Assembly: GCF_024713975.1 (NCBI RefSeq)
Contig: NC_091112.1
Location: forward strand, 11,183,501-11,247,500
Direction: 5' to 3'
Source of the DNA: Paralichthys olivaceus
Lineage: Eukaryota > Chordata > Actinopteri > Pleuronectiformes > Paralichthyidae
Length of the DNA: 64,000 nt
Shown here: piece after piece, positions 13,424 to 22,392 of the stretch
How positions within the stretch are numbered: the first letter of the stretch is position 1
Layout of the letters: each line of letters begins with the position of its first letter
The notes under the pieces: generated by a model
The model's database searches: none
Told to the model about the DNA's origin: nothing
The model's input: the letters and a program-made list of their open reading frames with translations, nothing else
Translations under genes and position numbers: made by a program

Positions 13424-13798
13424 TTAGCTGAGGTGGAGCGCATATATCAGCCCATTAGCAAAGCACAGGCTCTTGGTACATTCAGGTCTTTCAGGACTTG
13501 TGTCCCCTTGATCACTATCTTTGCACGAGCTGTGTCAGACATTATGGCACCTCTGCTGATGACAATCTTCATCACCTCATCTGTAGCCTGCACTTCACTA
13601 TCCTGTAATAAGTAGGACGGAAAATATTTTAGTGTTTTAAGTCATCATATTTAAAAACGAGCAACACAAAGTACAGTGGACTGTTTGAACATTAGTGTTT
13701 CTTACCAAGTGCTCTTTGAAGAGGTCCTCCTCCTTTTCTCTGAGAAACACCACCAGATAACCGAGAGTGACCTCTCTCCTTCTTTCTACTGAATTATC
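13424..13798 (-). pseudogene. Two-exon fragment resembling the C-terminal domain of SAM-domain-3-like fish proteins (left copy)
   Basis: On the minus strand, an acceptor precedes a 93-bp exon (13798 to 13706) whose peptide ends EEDLFKEHL before a GTAAGA donor. A second acceptor leads into an exon starting DSEVQATDE and continuing to RACALLMG and a stop. The pattern (FKEH, then a KIVIKGTQVLKDL-like strand, then ACALL and GLIYALHLS) resembles the C-terminal region of a large family of uncharacterised or SAM-domain-3-like teleost proteins. The last motif is only readable after a one-base shift, so the frame is broken at the same place in both arms. No N-terminal part or convincing start is present. 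Family assignment is from memory of the motif and moderate. Confidence 0.45.
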
Positions 13799-14390
13799 CT
13801 GTGAACAAGAAATAATATTTTACAACTGCACATCCACAGAGTGAATAACATATTTTTATAGGCTTCGCGAATGTTAGTGTCGCCCTTGGGATTTTTCCAT
13901 TGGCTTTTGGATTATGCTCCAGGTTAACATGGCTTGACATCACTACCAATGCCAGCTTTAACTTAAAATGCAGTAAAACACTTATTCTCTTACCTTTGCA
14001 CTGGCAAAACCGACGCTACATAAGTTCAGTGCCACATAACGTAATTTTACTCCTGGCTCAGCTTGTTAGGCAAGCTGCAAACAGTAAGGGAGTGCATTTC
14101 TCAGTTGTTAGATGATGCAATCCTTTTGTTGATTTTTCAAGGGTTTTTTGACAGACAAAGAAAACAGGGCAGGTGTCAGTGATCCACTGAGAAAAAATGA
14201 CAGCCTACTAAGAAAGTATCCCACATTCTACAAGCATGGCAGTTCTAACTCTAACCCCAGGACAAAGTTTCTTTAGTAAAAGATTAACTTAAAATGAACC
14301 TCTTTAACAAGTGCTACTCCTCTGAGCAAAAGGCAAAAGGCTGATCCCCATTCCAGGTGCATGCTTTCACGTGTTGAGTTGCTTAAAGAC

Positions 14391-14548
14391 ATGTGACAAA
14401 CTGCAATTACCAGTTTCTCAGTTTGTTGGTTACCTGTCAGGAGAATTTCAATAATCTACCAGGACCTGTTTGTCTTTGTCAGGCAACATCAGTGTTTTGA
14501 TAGGAGCACAAAACATGTGACAAACTGTAGTTACCGGTTTCTCAGTTT
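14391..14548. repeat. Short direct repeat pair
   Basis: A unit of about 35 bp beginning CATGTGACAAACTG and ending TTTCTCAGTTT occurs at about 14391-14425 and again at 14514-14548 with a few substitutions. Both copies are also in the right arm (about 60180-60330). Confidence 0.6.
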
Positions 14549-14657
14549 CTTGAGGTCAAATTTCCCCATGTTTGCATGTTGCATGCTGTGTGTGGGACCA
14601 TAAATGAGAGGAGGAAATAGGAGGAGGAATACTGTATACTGTACATGATAGGGAAAT

Positions 14658-14693
14658 GTCAACACATTGGTGGAGAACCACCAATGTGTTGAC
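14658..14693. repeat. Perfect 16-bp inverted repeat with 4-base loop
   Basis: GTCAACACATTGGTGG, AGAA, then the exact reverse complement. The right arm has the first half and loop (about 60148-60176) but continues with different sequence, so the hairpin exists only in the left arm and marks the edge of a locally rearranged block. Confidence 0.85.
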
Positions 14694-14754
14694 ACACCGG
14701 TTTTCTTAGCTGGGTAAAAAGGTGTGGACATTGACTATTTTGGATGTATTCTTT

Positions 14755-14816
14755 AATCTACCTACAGAAGCTTGCCGGAGTAGCAGATACACACATCCAG
14801 CCCTGGTACAGGAAAG
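14755..14816 (+). other. Non-coding first exon of FUT-B (3' end supported)
   Basis: Contains ACATCCAGCCCTGG and ends in GGAAAG at a GTAAGG donor (14817). It matches the first exon proposed for FUT-A and FUT-D, and the FUT-B coding exon starts directly after an acceptor 440 bp downstream. The 5' limit is not resolved. Confidence 0.55.
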
Positions 14817-15255
14817 GTAAGGGAAAAAAATTATGTCACTTGTATTGAATTTTTTTATATAGAAACTACATTTAATGTTCTGTAATCTAATCTTATCCCT
14901 CATATAAACATATAAACTGTGAACAAGCATAGGACTTTCATCAAGTGAATGTTGAGTCAGTATTTTTTATTATTTGTCTGATGATGAACAAACTATTATG
15001 AATTTATACTGACAGAAATAATGGATACTGAAGGAAAGAAGTCAAGGGGTCAATTAGACTGGAATTTATAATCATGAGAAATATTAAATAGAGTGTGGAT
15101 CATTTTTGTGAGTGTCTAGTTTTTTTAACTTCCATTTATAGCCACAGTCTGTTCATGTAGTTATGAGCTGCAGTGATAGAATAAGAAAGTAAAAGCATTT
15201 GCTGATATGATGCTGTTATCAAACAGATGACTGATGTTTCTTTGTTCTTCCACAG

Positions 15256-16058
15256 ATGATACAATCCTTCAGTAAAACTTTTTTCCTGGCAAACTTGGCT
15301 GGTGTTGGCCTTATCTGCTGCTTTATTTCCTTCTTTCTATATTTTGAACCTGAATCCACTTTGTGTCCATCTACATCCGGTCATGGAAAAGCTAATGAAG
15401 AGCCACTACCTGAAAAGCCTATTGTCCTGCTTTGGTTCTGGCCTCTTGGTGTGAGGTTTGATTTGAATTCCTGCTTGCCTCACTACAACATTGATAGCCC
15501 AAGAAAGACAAACTGGTGTGTTGGATTGTCAGTAACAACAACCCAGCTACTGGAACAGCTTCAAGAGAGAAATATTACAGAGAACTGTCCCAACACATAA
15601 AGATTGATGTCTTTGGTGTTGCTTTTACAGGGCACCAATTAGAATATGAAGACTATTACCCAACCCTCGCTAGTTGTAAATTTTATCTCTCATTTGAGAA
15701 CTCGCTCCACAAAGACTACTTCGTAGAGAAGGTCAACGGGCCCCTCGTAGCAGGGGCGGTCCCTGTAGTTCTGGGTCCACCAAGAGAAAACTATGAGCAG
15801 TTCCTTCCCAGGGGTTCCTTTATTCATGTAAATGATTTCCCTGATGCTAAAGGACTGGCAGAGTTTCTGCAAGGCCTGGACAAGGATCATGATGCATACA
15901 TGAGTTACTTTGAGTGGAGAAAGCATTATGAAGTCATTCTTCATCTTTTGACAATATACAATGAATTCATTCATCCTATCTGCCTCGCCTGTGACCACAT
16001 CTCAAAATACAAAGAATACCATGTTATCAATGATCTTTATGGGTGGTACTTTTCATGA
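15256..16058 (+). pseudogene. FUT-B left copy: fucosyltransferase 9-like, broken by 280-bp deletion
   Basis: The reading frame opens at ATG 15256, immediately after the acceptor TTCCACAG, with a membrane anchor (about residues 9-29) and stem, and matches the intact 360-aa copy on the minus strand at 58451-59533. At 15498/15499 the sequence jumps from codon 81 (in NIDS) into the codon for Pro-175, removing 280 bp. The junction shares GC with both ends, typical of a short-microhomology deletion. The deletion removes the ESP and YRRD motifs and shifts the frame, ending at a stop at 15598-15600. The rest of the catalytic domain stays open in another frame to 16058. Polyadenylation signal AATAAA at 16480-16485. 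It cannot encode an active enzyme unless this is an assembly error or a polymorphic allele. Confidence 0.9.
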
Positions 16059-17121
16059 AAACTACAAAAGCAAAAGTCCAGCTCCATTCATTCAGCAGAC
16101 ACTGGTTTAATCTGTCTTCACTTGCCGCCTATTTATGATTCGTTCAGATGATCCAGTAGGACCAGTTGAGATGGAGACAAAGATGCTTCAGACTGTTTCA
16201 GTGCAGAATTTGCTTTGAATTTTCTGTCATGTAAAATCTTCATTCTTGTTTTCTTTAAGTGTTTTACAACAGTCAACAGTGGAGGAAAGGTTGCTGCATT
16301 GGTGCTAGGTTTAAATATGAGTTGTTTTGGTTGATCTAGATAGGACTAATAGATAAGTAAACATGTGACTATCTACCACCATCTATGAATTTTACAGGGT
16401 CATGTTGAATTATGCTGTTACATTGGTTTCACTTTGTAGATGTAATACTTTTACTTAGTTTATTACTTTATCAAACTGAAATAAAGGTACCCGAATGTTA
16501 TTTTATTTCTCTTTGATAGTTTGATAGGTTTTTCTATCAGGGGTATTTGTACAAATCAACAAAACCCTTTATGAATAATAAAGGGTAATAAAGGGAGCTT
16601 CCTCATTTCAAGGATGACTTTGTATTTCTCAATCTGGATGTTCGGAAATTATCACAACCAGAGCATCAATTGTTTTAAAGTCAATCTGCTCAACTGCCTA
16701 GTAGAGCATTGATTAGTCAAATTAGTGGCTGGGGCATCAGCACATGGGCCCAGCAGAATATCTACACACATATTTGCAGCAACAGTGCCTCCATCGCCAA
16801 GGGCTCCTGACAGATGTGGAGTGAATTCATTTTTTGCAATTGTAAATTCTGTGACTTCTTCAGAGTTTACACATTAGATCCACATTTTATACTTCTCTGT
16901 AACCCTTAAGGTGTTTTCTAACCACACCAGATAAAATAATGGAGATATCATACTCAGAGGAGACATAGCACAGCTTTTAGTGTTCTTTTTGCCAAAAGAG
17001 AAAATTAGATCATCTGGGACTTTAAGCCGAAATCACCCTGCTTTATGCAGTTTTTAAAAAGCATTATGAAAAACGGACAGAAAGCTGAATACGATAACAC
17101 AGAAATGTCATTAATATTAAC
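16059..17121. other. FUT-B 3' flank
   Basis: The first 330 bases or so after the stop are nearly identical to those after the FUT-D stop (23485-23800), from AAACTACAAAAGCAAAAG onward. The AATAAA at 16480-16485 should end the transcript. The remainder to 17121 shows no gene. Confidence 0.6.
16480..16485 (+). promoter_or_regulatory. Polyadenylation signal, FUT-B
   Basis: AATAAA about 420 bp after the FUT-B stop codon, conserved in reverse orientation in the right arm near 58024. Confidence 0.5.
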
Positions 17122-17382
17122 TCATAGGTTTTTCTTTTTAAGAATCATCTTAAATAAAGAAACTATGATGTAGCGGGCGCACAGCTCTTCCAGGATGCGG
17201 TGCACGCGGGCCACACAGCCGAGAGGTTTGCGGTAGCTATGGTGCAGACGACGGACGTTCATTTCACGCTCGGAGCGAATCTCGAGGGACTGAGCCCGAG
17301 TTTCGGGAGTAAAGCGGACTTCTTCCCCAGAGGACCCGGACTCATTCGCATTGAGAGAGACGAGCGACCCGCGGAGGCACAA
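17122..17382 (-). CDS. Unidentified 86-aa ORF in a CpG-rich island (left copy)
   Basis: The ORF starts MCLRGSLVSL and ends KMILKKKNL. It contains an Arg/His-rich middle (MNVRRLHHSYRKPLG) and two cysteines in GCVARVHRILEELCARY. I do not recognise it and see no signal peptide. The surrounding 17160-17460 is rich in CpG. Reading on the minus strand, a TATA-like CTATATAAG lies at about 17482-17490, roughly 100 bp before the start, a plausible promoter. The copy in the right arm encodes the same 86 residues. A plus-strand ORF (17200-17412) covers the same DNA, so the coding strand is not proven; the island could simply be a first exon or promoter. Confidence 0.3.
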   Translation of the reverse strand: MCLRGSLVSLNANESGSSGEEVRFTPETRAQSLEIRSEREMNVRRLHHSYRKPLGCVARVHRILEELCARYIIVSLFKMILKKKNL

Positions 17383-17479
17383 CGATCACATGGTCAACAG
17401 CTGAGACGCTGAAGCAACTGGCAGCAATACTGACGCAGCAGCGGAGCGATCCAAGGGAGTGATGGGGCATTTCTCTCTG

Positions 17480-17492
17480 CTTATATAGACTG
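17480..17492. promoter_or_regulatory. TATA-like element usable on both strands
   Basis: CTTATATAGAC reads as a TATA-type box in both directions. On the minus strand it precedes the 86-aa ORF; on the plus strand it lies upstream of FUT-C. The right-arm copy is at about 57017-57029. Confidence 0.35.
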
Positions 17493-17779
17493 CCTAATAA
17501 GGTGGGTGTGTGTTATAGATGATTGTGGAGAGAGCGAGGTATGTCACATGATGTACATCACGTGATTGGAGCAGCTCAGCTCAAATTGGCTGCCTGAACT
17601 AGCTCGCAGGCGTCGCTCCATTTTTGGTTCCAAGCAGTGTTTGATTTTGTGTATCATGACATATCCATGTGGTGGCGTTTCCGGCATGTGAGGAAACATC
17701 GAAAACGTGTAAAGCAGTGATTAAAACTGGGTTGTCCTGTTGGCACAGGAGTGGCACCTGCATCTTTTTTTCAGTGCTC

Positions 17780-17830
17780 AAGTGGCTGGACAATAAAAGA
17801 GCCCCACCTTGTGCTGGTACTCTGAGAAAG
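17780..17830 (+). other. Possible non-coding first exon of FUT-C
   Basis: An AATAAAAGAGCCCC stretch is followed by a segment ending CTGAGAAAG at a strong donor GTGAGA (17831). It is the best donor upstream of the FUT-C acceptor at 18544-18545. It lacks the TCCAGCCC motif of the other three first exons, so the assignment is weaker. Confidence 0.35.
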
Positions 17831-17895
17831 GTGAGAACAGCATTTTTTGATGCTTTCTGTCCTGTTAACATGTCAAAATTATGGAGCTTTTCAGA

Positions 17896-18358
17896 CTTTC
17901 GGTTTGACAGCATGACTTGTTGACTTTGTGTTCAGATTGTGTATTACTAGTATGCAAATAGCCTCTGTTTGCACTTACATTTTCTCTGCTTCTGCTCAAA
18001 CTGTGATTTCTCCTCAGCTCTTGGAGGTTTTTTGTGCGACGACACTCTCAAAATTCCCTGTCCAATAGAATGCCAGGTGAAGTGTTGGCAGGGTTGTTTC
18101 ACCAAAATGTCCAAGAGCAGACAATTCACAAGTGTACAGAAAGCAGCCCAAAGTGTGGAGAAGCGCTGAAGCTTGGAGCGCAGTAAATCTGTGCAAGCAA
18201 CAATATAGCTGAGTGCAAGCACACAGTTTGAGCAGAAGCAGAGCAAATCTAAGTGCAAACAGGAGCTATTTGAGTGCAAGGGTACTTAGATTGTGCATTA
18301 CGATACACAATCTGAACATAAATACGTCATGCAATAAGTCATGCTCTCAAACTGAAAG
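17896..18358. mobile_element. Foldback-type non-autonomous DNA transposon in the FUT-C 5' region
   Basis: The two ends form long imperfect inverted repeats, about 17896-18005 and 18222-18358. The outermost part pairs CTTTCGGTTTGACAGCATGA with CTTTCAGTTTGAGAGCATGA, and the inner part pairs CTCTGCTTCTGCTCAAACTG with its complement. The middle holds short GAGTGCAAG-type repeats and no coding capacity for a transposase. It sits between the proposed first exon and the coding exon of FUT-C. Superfamily not assigned. Confidence 0.7.
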
Positions 18359-18545
18359 ACCACGCTCTTGAATAAAGATAAAAAAAAGCTCCACACAAAA
18401 TAACAACGACAAATAAAGTAAAAGTAGTGGAGTGTTTGTAGGTTACGCCAGTGTACTTGTTCGTTTTGGTAGAAGTCTGTTTTCTGGTTTGATTCCATGA
18501 TCATGATATGGATGATCACAACAATTTCTTTCTCTGTTTTCACAG

Positions 18546-19637
18546 ATGAGAGCATCTTTCAGTAAAACTTCGTTCCTCGCAAAGGTAGCTGCTCTTGGCC
18601 TCATCTGCTCTACTGTTGCCTTCTTTATATATTTTGAGCCTCCAGCTTCTTTGTGTCTGCCTACGTCCACATTGGCTGAGAACAAAACTGATGAAGCCCC
18701 AGAGCCAGCTGAAAAGCCCATTGTCCTGCTGTGGTTCTGGCCTATTGGTGTAGTGTTTGATTTAAAAAAATGTGAAACCCACTTCAACATTACTAGCTGC
18801 ATACTAACTGCTGACAGATCACTGTACAGCCAAGCAGATGGAGTCATTTTCTATCATAAAGACATCTCCTGGGGTTTAGACAACTTGCCTCAGGAGCCAC
18901 GTCCATATTTTCAGAAGTGGATTTGGTACAATGTGGAATCTCCCACGAACACGGCAAAGAAACCAGGTCTGGAAAACCTGTTCAACTTAACACTGAGCTA
19001 CAGACGAGATGCTGACATCACAGTGAGGAATGAGGTGACGATCAAGAAAACAGAGACAGAGGAGGAATTTGTTCTGCCCAAGAAAGACAAACTGGTGTGT
19101 TGGATTGTCAGTAACAACAACCCAGCTACTGGAACAGCTGCGAGAGAGACATATTACAGAGAACTGTCCCAACACATACAGATTGATGTCTTTGGTGTTG
19201 CGTTTACAGGGTACGCATTAGAATTTGAAAAGTATTACCCAACACTTGAGAGTTGTAAATTTTATCTCTCATTTGAGAACTCGCTCCACAAAGACTACTT
19301 CGTAGAGAAGGTCAACGGGCCCCTCGTAGCAGGGGCAGTCCCTGTAGTTATGGGTCCACCAAGAGAAAACTATGAGCAGTTCCTTCCCAGTGGTTCCTTT
19401 ATTCACGTAAATGATTTCCCTGATGCTAAAGGACTGGCAGAGTTTCTGCAAGGCCTGGACAAGGATCATGATGCATACATGAGTTACTTTGAGTGGAGAA
19501 AGCACTATAAAGTCACCCCTCATCTTTTGTCAATGAGCAATGAATTCATTCATCCTGTCTGCCTCGCCTGTGACCACATCTCAAAATACACAGAATACCA
19601 TGTTATCAATGATCTTTATGGGTGGTACTTTTCATGA
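18546..19637 (+). CDS. FUT-C: alpha-1,3-fucosyltransferase 9-like
   Basis: Intact 363-aa GT10 type II membrane enzyme. The ATG directly follows the acceptor TTTTCACAG, the same arrangement as FUT-B and FUT-D. Membrane anchor about residues 10-30, short stem with an NKT sequon (46-48), catalytic domain from about 57. The FUT9 key residues are present: E131 in ESPTNT, R200 before the YYRELS motif, N245 in SFENS and K255 in VEK, so it should bind GDP-fucose and transfer fucose in alpha-1,3 linkage to GlcNAc of N-acetyllactosamine in the Golgi. YRRDADI is at 152-158 and further sequons occur at 81-83 (NIT) and 147-149 (NLT). From about residue 148 on it is nearly identical to FUT-B and FUT-D, whereas the anchor and stem differ. 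AATAAA at 19888-19893. Confidence 0.92.
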   Translation: MRASFSKTSFLAKVAALGLICSTVAFFIYFEPPASLCLPTSTLAENKTDEAPEPAEKPIVLLWFWPIGVVFDLKKCETHFNITSCILTADRSLYSQADGVIFYHKDISWGLDNLPQEPRPYFQKWIWYNVESPTNTAKKPGLENLFNLTLSYRRDADITVRNEVTIKKTETEEEFVLPKKDKLVCWIVSNNNPATGTAARETYYRELSQHIQIDVFGVAFTGYALEFEKYYPTLESCKFYLSFENSLHKDYFVEKVNGPLVAGAVPVVMGPPRENYEQFLPSGSFIHVNDFPDAKGLAEFLQGLDKDHDAYMSYFEWRKHYKVTPHLLSMSNEFIHPVCLACDHISKYTEYHVINDLYGWYFS

Positions 19638-19887
19638 AAACTACAAAAACACAAACTAGAACGTTTACTTTGAATTTGTGTGATGCTTTGACATTTTATA
19701 GAGTAATGATTTCATTCACATGGTAACGACTGATATTGTTATCAGTTTAATTTGTTATGTAGATCACTCTAAGTACAGATGGGACTTTGTGAGTAAACAT
19801 TGCATAGTAAAACTGAGCTGATGAGAATAGTGTTGCAAATGTTCTTGGCTCTGAGTTGCCTTGAGTTGTTTTGCATACATATAGACA

Positions 19888-19893
19888 AATAAA
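19888..19893 (+). promoter_or_regulatory. Polyadenylation signal, FUT-C
   Basis: AATAAA about 250 bp after the FUT-C stop, just before an (AT)n run at 19911-19928. Confidence 0.5.
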
Positions 19894-19929
19894 CAAGTAT
19901 TCACATCCAAATATATATATATATATATG

Positions 19930-20850
19930 TAACTTTTATTGGGGTCATTTGGATGATTGTCTTATATTTATTTTTACTTTGTTTATAGGTACTTCATTTG
20001 ATATTTTTTTCTGTTCTATTGATTGTTCTTCCATCAGGGATATTTGAGCGAACCAACATAGCAGTTTGTGAAATATAAAGACTACAAGTGAGTGTCCAGT
20101 TTCTAAAGTTACTTAGTTTTACTTTATGTTTTCTACTGAGTAGTGTTAGGTGGGGCATCAGTTGCATAGATCCAGCAGAATATCAGCACACTCATATTAC
20201 AAGCAGCTATCATTTTACAACTCTAATGGACAAGCCTGTACTTTACACCCGCTTTACATAGTTTTACTTTAAAATGACCTTGCCAACACCATTTGGTGGG
20301 GGGGGGTCTTGTAGATCAGAAATTACGCTCATGAACCGGTACAGTGAATTCCCTGTATTAAAACACCATTATGGGTCAATTCAGACGTTTGACTATATTC
20401 CCGAGATTATGAAGGGGCACTGAATGCATCATGAACTCCGTGTCCGCCCACAGGTGCAGCCGTAAAAAGCCATGTTGACGCACTGAAGGTTTTAAGGTCG
20501 TTTGCAGGTTTTCTCTGAAGTGAAGTGTAGTTTGTCTTTCAAACGGCCACATGGTAGAAATTATTGGCACTTTTTCAAAAACTTAACCGAGGGGTACGAC
20601 ATTTCCACAGTAGGCGCTCTATTGTCCGTTATGCTTACGCAGAATTTATTAAAATAACTTATTGCTCATGTCTTAGTGGAAATTTCCGCTTCCGCCTGAA
20701 GCCCCCGCCTGCATCTGTGAGAACAGTTGTCTGCGTCCTGAGCGTTAGTCCGAATCGCACCGTTAATTCTGAGGGACGACGCTGTCGATAGTGTGTGTGC
20801 AAACAACGAGCGGAAATATTGTTCGTGTGGTTGTGTCTCCGGTTGTGTTT
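19930..20850. other. Intergenic FUT-C to FUT-D
   Basis: No gene. 20680-20860 is relatively CpG-rich and probably the FUT-D promoter region. Confidence 0.4.
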
Positions 20851-20854
20851 TTTA

Positions 20855-20915
20855 AACCTGTATTCCGGTGACAGACCACCAGAGAGAGGTGTCCAGCCCT
20901 GATCCCGTCAGCAAG
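20855..20915 (+). other. Non-coding first exon of FUT-D (3' end supported)
   Basis: Contains GTGTCCAGCCCTGATCCCG and ends in CAGCAAG at a GTGAGA donor (20916), matching the first exons of FUT-A and FUT-B. It would splice over about 1.5 kb to the acceptor at 22391-22392. Confidence 0.55.
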
Positions 20916-21254
20916 GTGAGAACCCGTTTCTTCTCAGTGGTGATCGTGGTAAATAAATGATGAATAAATGACATATGGCAGGTAGGAAGTCGTTTTAGCT
21001 GATGACCTGTGTTCTGACCCCTTCAATATCATTTCAACTATGTGTGTGGCGTCTTCCTTTCGGGTCAGAGCAGTCCAGAGCGCTTCGCAAATGACAGATG
21101 AGCCACAAATTAGACAAAGCTATTGAAGGTGCTGACAATGAAATGCAGCAAAATAGATTTTAAAAGATAGATTAGTCATCTAAAATGTGATAAAATGACT
21201 AAAGATAGAAAATCCAAGGCACACATTTACCACCGAGAGATAATCCTTATATGT

Positions 21255-21345
21255 GAATAGTAGTGCTGGGCAACCAATAATATTTTTAACCACGATTAAT
21301 CGAATGATTTTCTGTGATTAACTGTGATTAATCGCACACATCTTT
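21255..21345. repeat. Interspersed repeat with GATTAATCG motifs
   Basis: Begins GTAGTGCTGGGCAACCAATA and contains three spaced TGATTAA/GATTAATCG units, a pattern I associate with common vertebrate DNA-transposon remnants. It lies in the FUT-D 5'-UTR intron. Family not assigned. Confidence 0.4.
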
Positions 21346-22392
21346 TACATATAAGTGAATTAATTTATATTCATTTAATAATTGTTTAATTGTTAAATTT
21401 GATTTATTAATTGTTTGTTATGTGCAAAATTCAATAATGAATTCAGAAGTAGTATACCGCACACTTTTATTAAAAGCACTTCTATTTAAATAAATGTCCA
21501 AAAACATTTGCTTTGCAAATAATAAATAGTCACAATCATACCAACTGAACAGGAACCTTATGAGCAACAGCAAAGTTAGCAGTTATAAGTCTGTTTCCTT
21601 TTTTTTCTTAACAACTAACACCCTTTCAGTGATGCAAGATGAGTAGTTACACCATGACAAAATAAATAAATAGGTACAGGACCTGCAAAAAAAAAAATCT
21701 TTCACAGAGTACAGATGTTGCAGATGTGGCAAATTCAGCCTCGCAGTGATGCTAATAGTGTTTGTCTTTTCAATGCTACCCATTCCACGTGTATGAAAAC
21801 ATAAAGACACAGCGGGACTGGGTGCTTGGTTACCAGTGTTGCCAGCTTTTTGCTTTCAATGGCCGAGCAGCTAAAGCCAGCACTTGATAAGCTGCTAGAT
21901 AACATGGCTTTACTTTTGCATTAGCGACATCACATTGTTACTGCTGTATTGACGTTGAACCTTTGTATTGGTTTTTGAAAGTCTAGCTTACATATTATGA
22001 TCAGGATAACACAAGGCACATTTTTGAATACTGTGGAGGTGAACCCTTGTACATAGAGAAACATAAAATGCTTCGGACATGTACTGAGCTCCAGATCATT
22101 TTAGGAGATTATCAAGAGATTATGTATGTAAGAACACATATTTCAGAGTTTGCCGTGCCAATGCCCCAGTAAACACTTTAGATAGTCTATGAATGAGCTC
22201 ATGTGAGAACACAGCAAGAGATTCTAAAATGTAACAGACACAAAACTGAAAAAAACTAAGAGAATACAACTACTGTATCTCAGGATGAAAAAGTTGCAAA
22301 ACTATGATGGGACATTCACTGCCTGTGTCATTACTGAAACCATTATGCTGTTTGCTAATGAGATGACATCAGTTTTTCTTTTCCTTCCACAG

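Larger units (their letters stand above)
11149..17657. repeat. Left arm of a large inverted duplication
   Basis: Reverse-complement match to 56850-64000. Matching landmarks run inside out: the CpG-rich ORF (17122-17382 with 57125-57385), FUT-B (15256-16058 with 58451-59533), the SAM3-like fragment (13424-13798 with 60924-61300) and FUT-A (11149-12185 with 62944-64000). Coordinates sum to 74507 near the inner end and shift only by indels outward. The inner edge is sharp, just after GTGTATCAT at 17657. The outer end lies beyond the window on the right-arm side, so the duplication may extend left of 11149. Indels against the other arm: a 280-bp deletion in FUT-B, a block of different sequence near 14550-14696, absence of a 356-bp insertion, and a gap of about 76 bp. 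Confidence 0.95.

Noticed and set aside
22285-22392. N-terminal extension of FUT-D
   Set aside because: Same reason: the acceptor ends at 22392 and the conserved start ATG follows.
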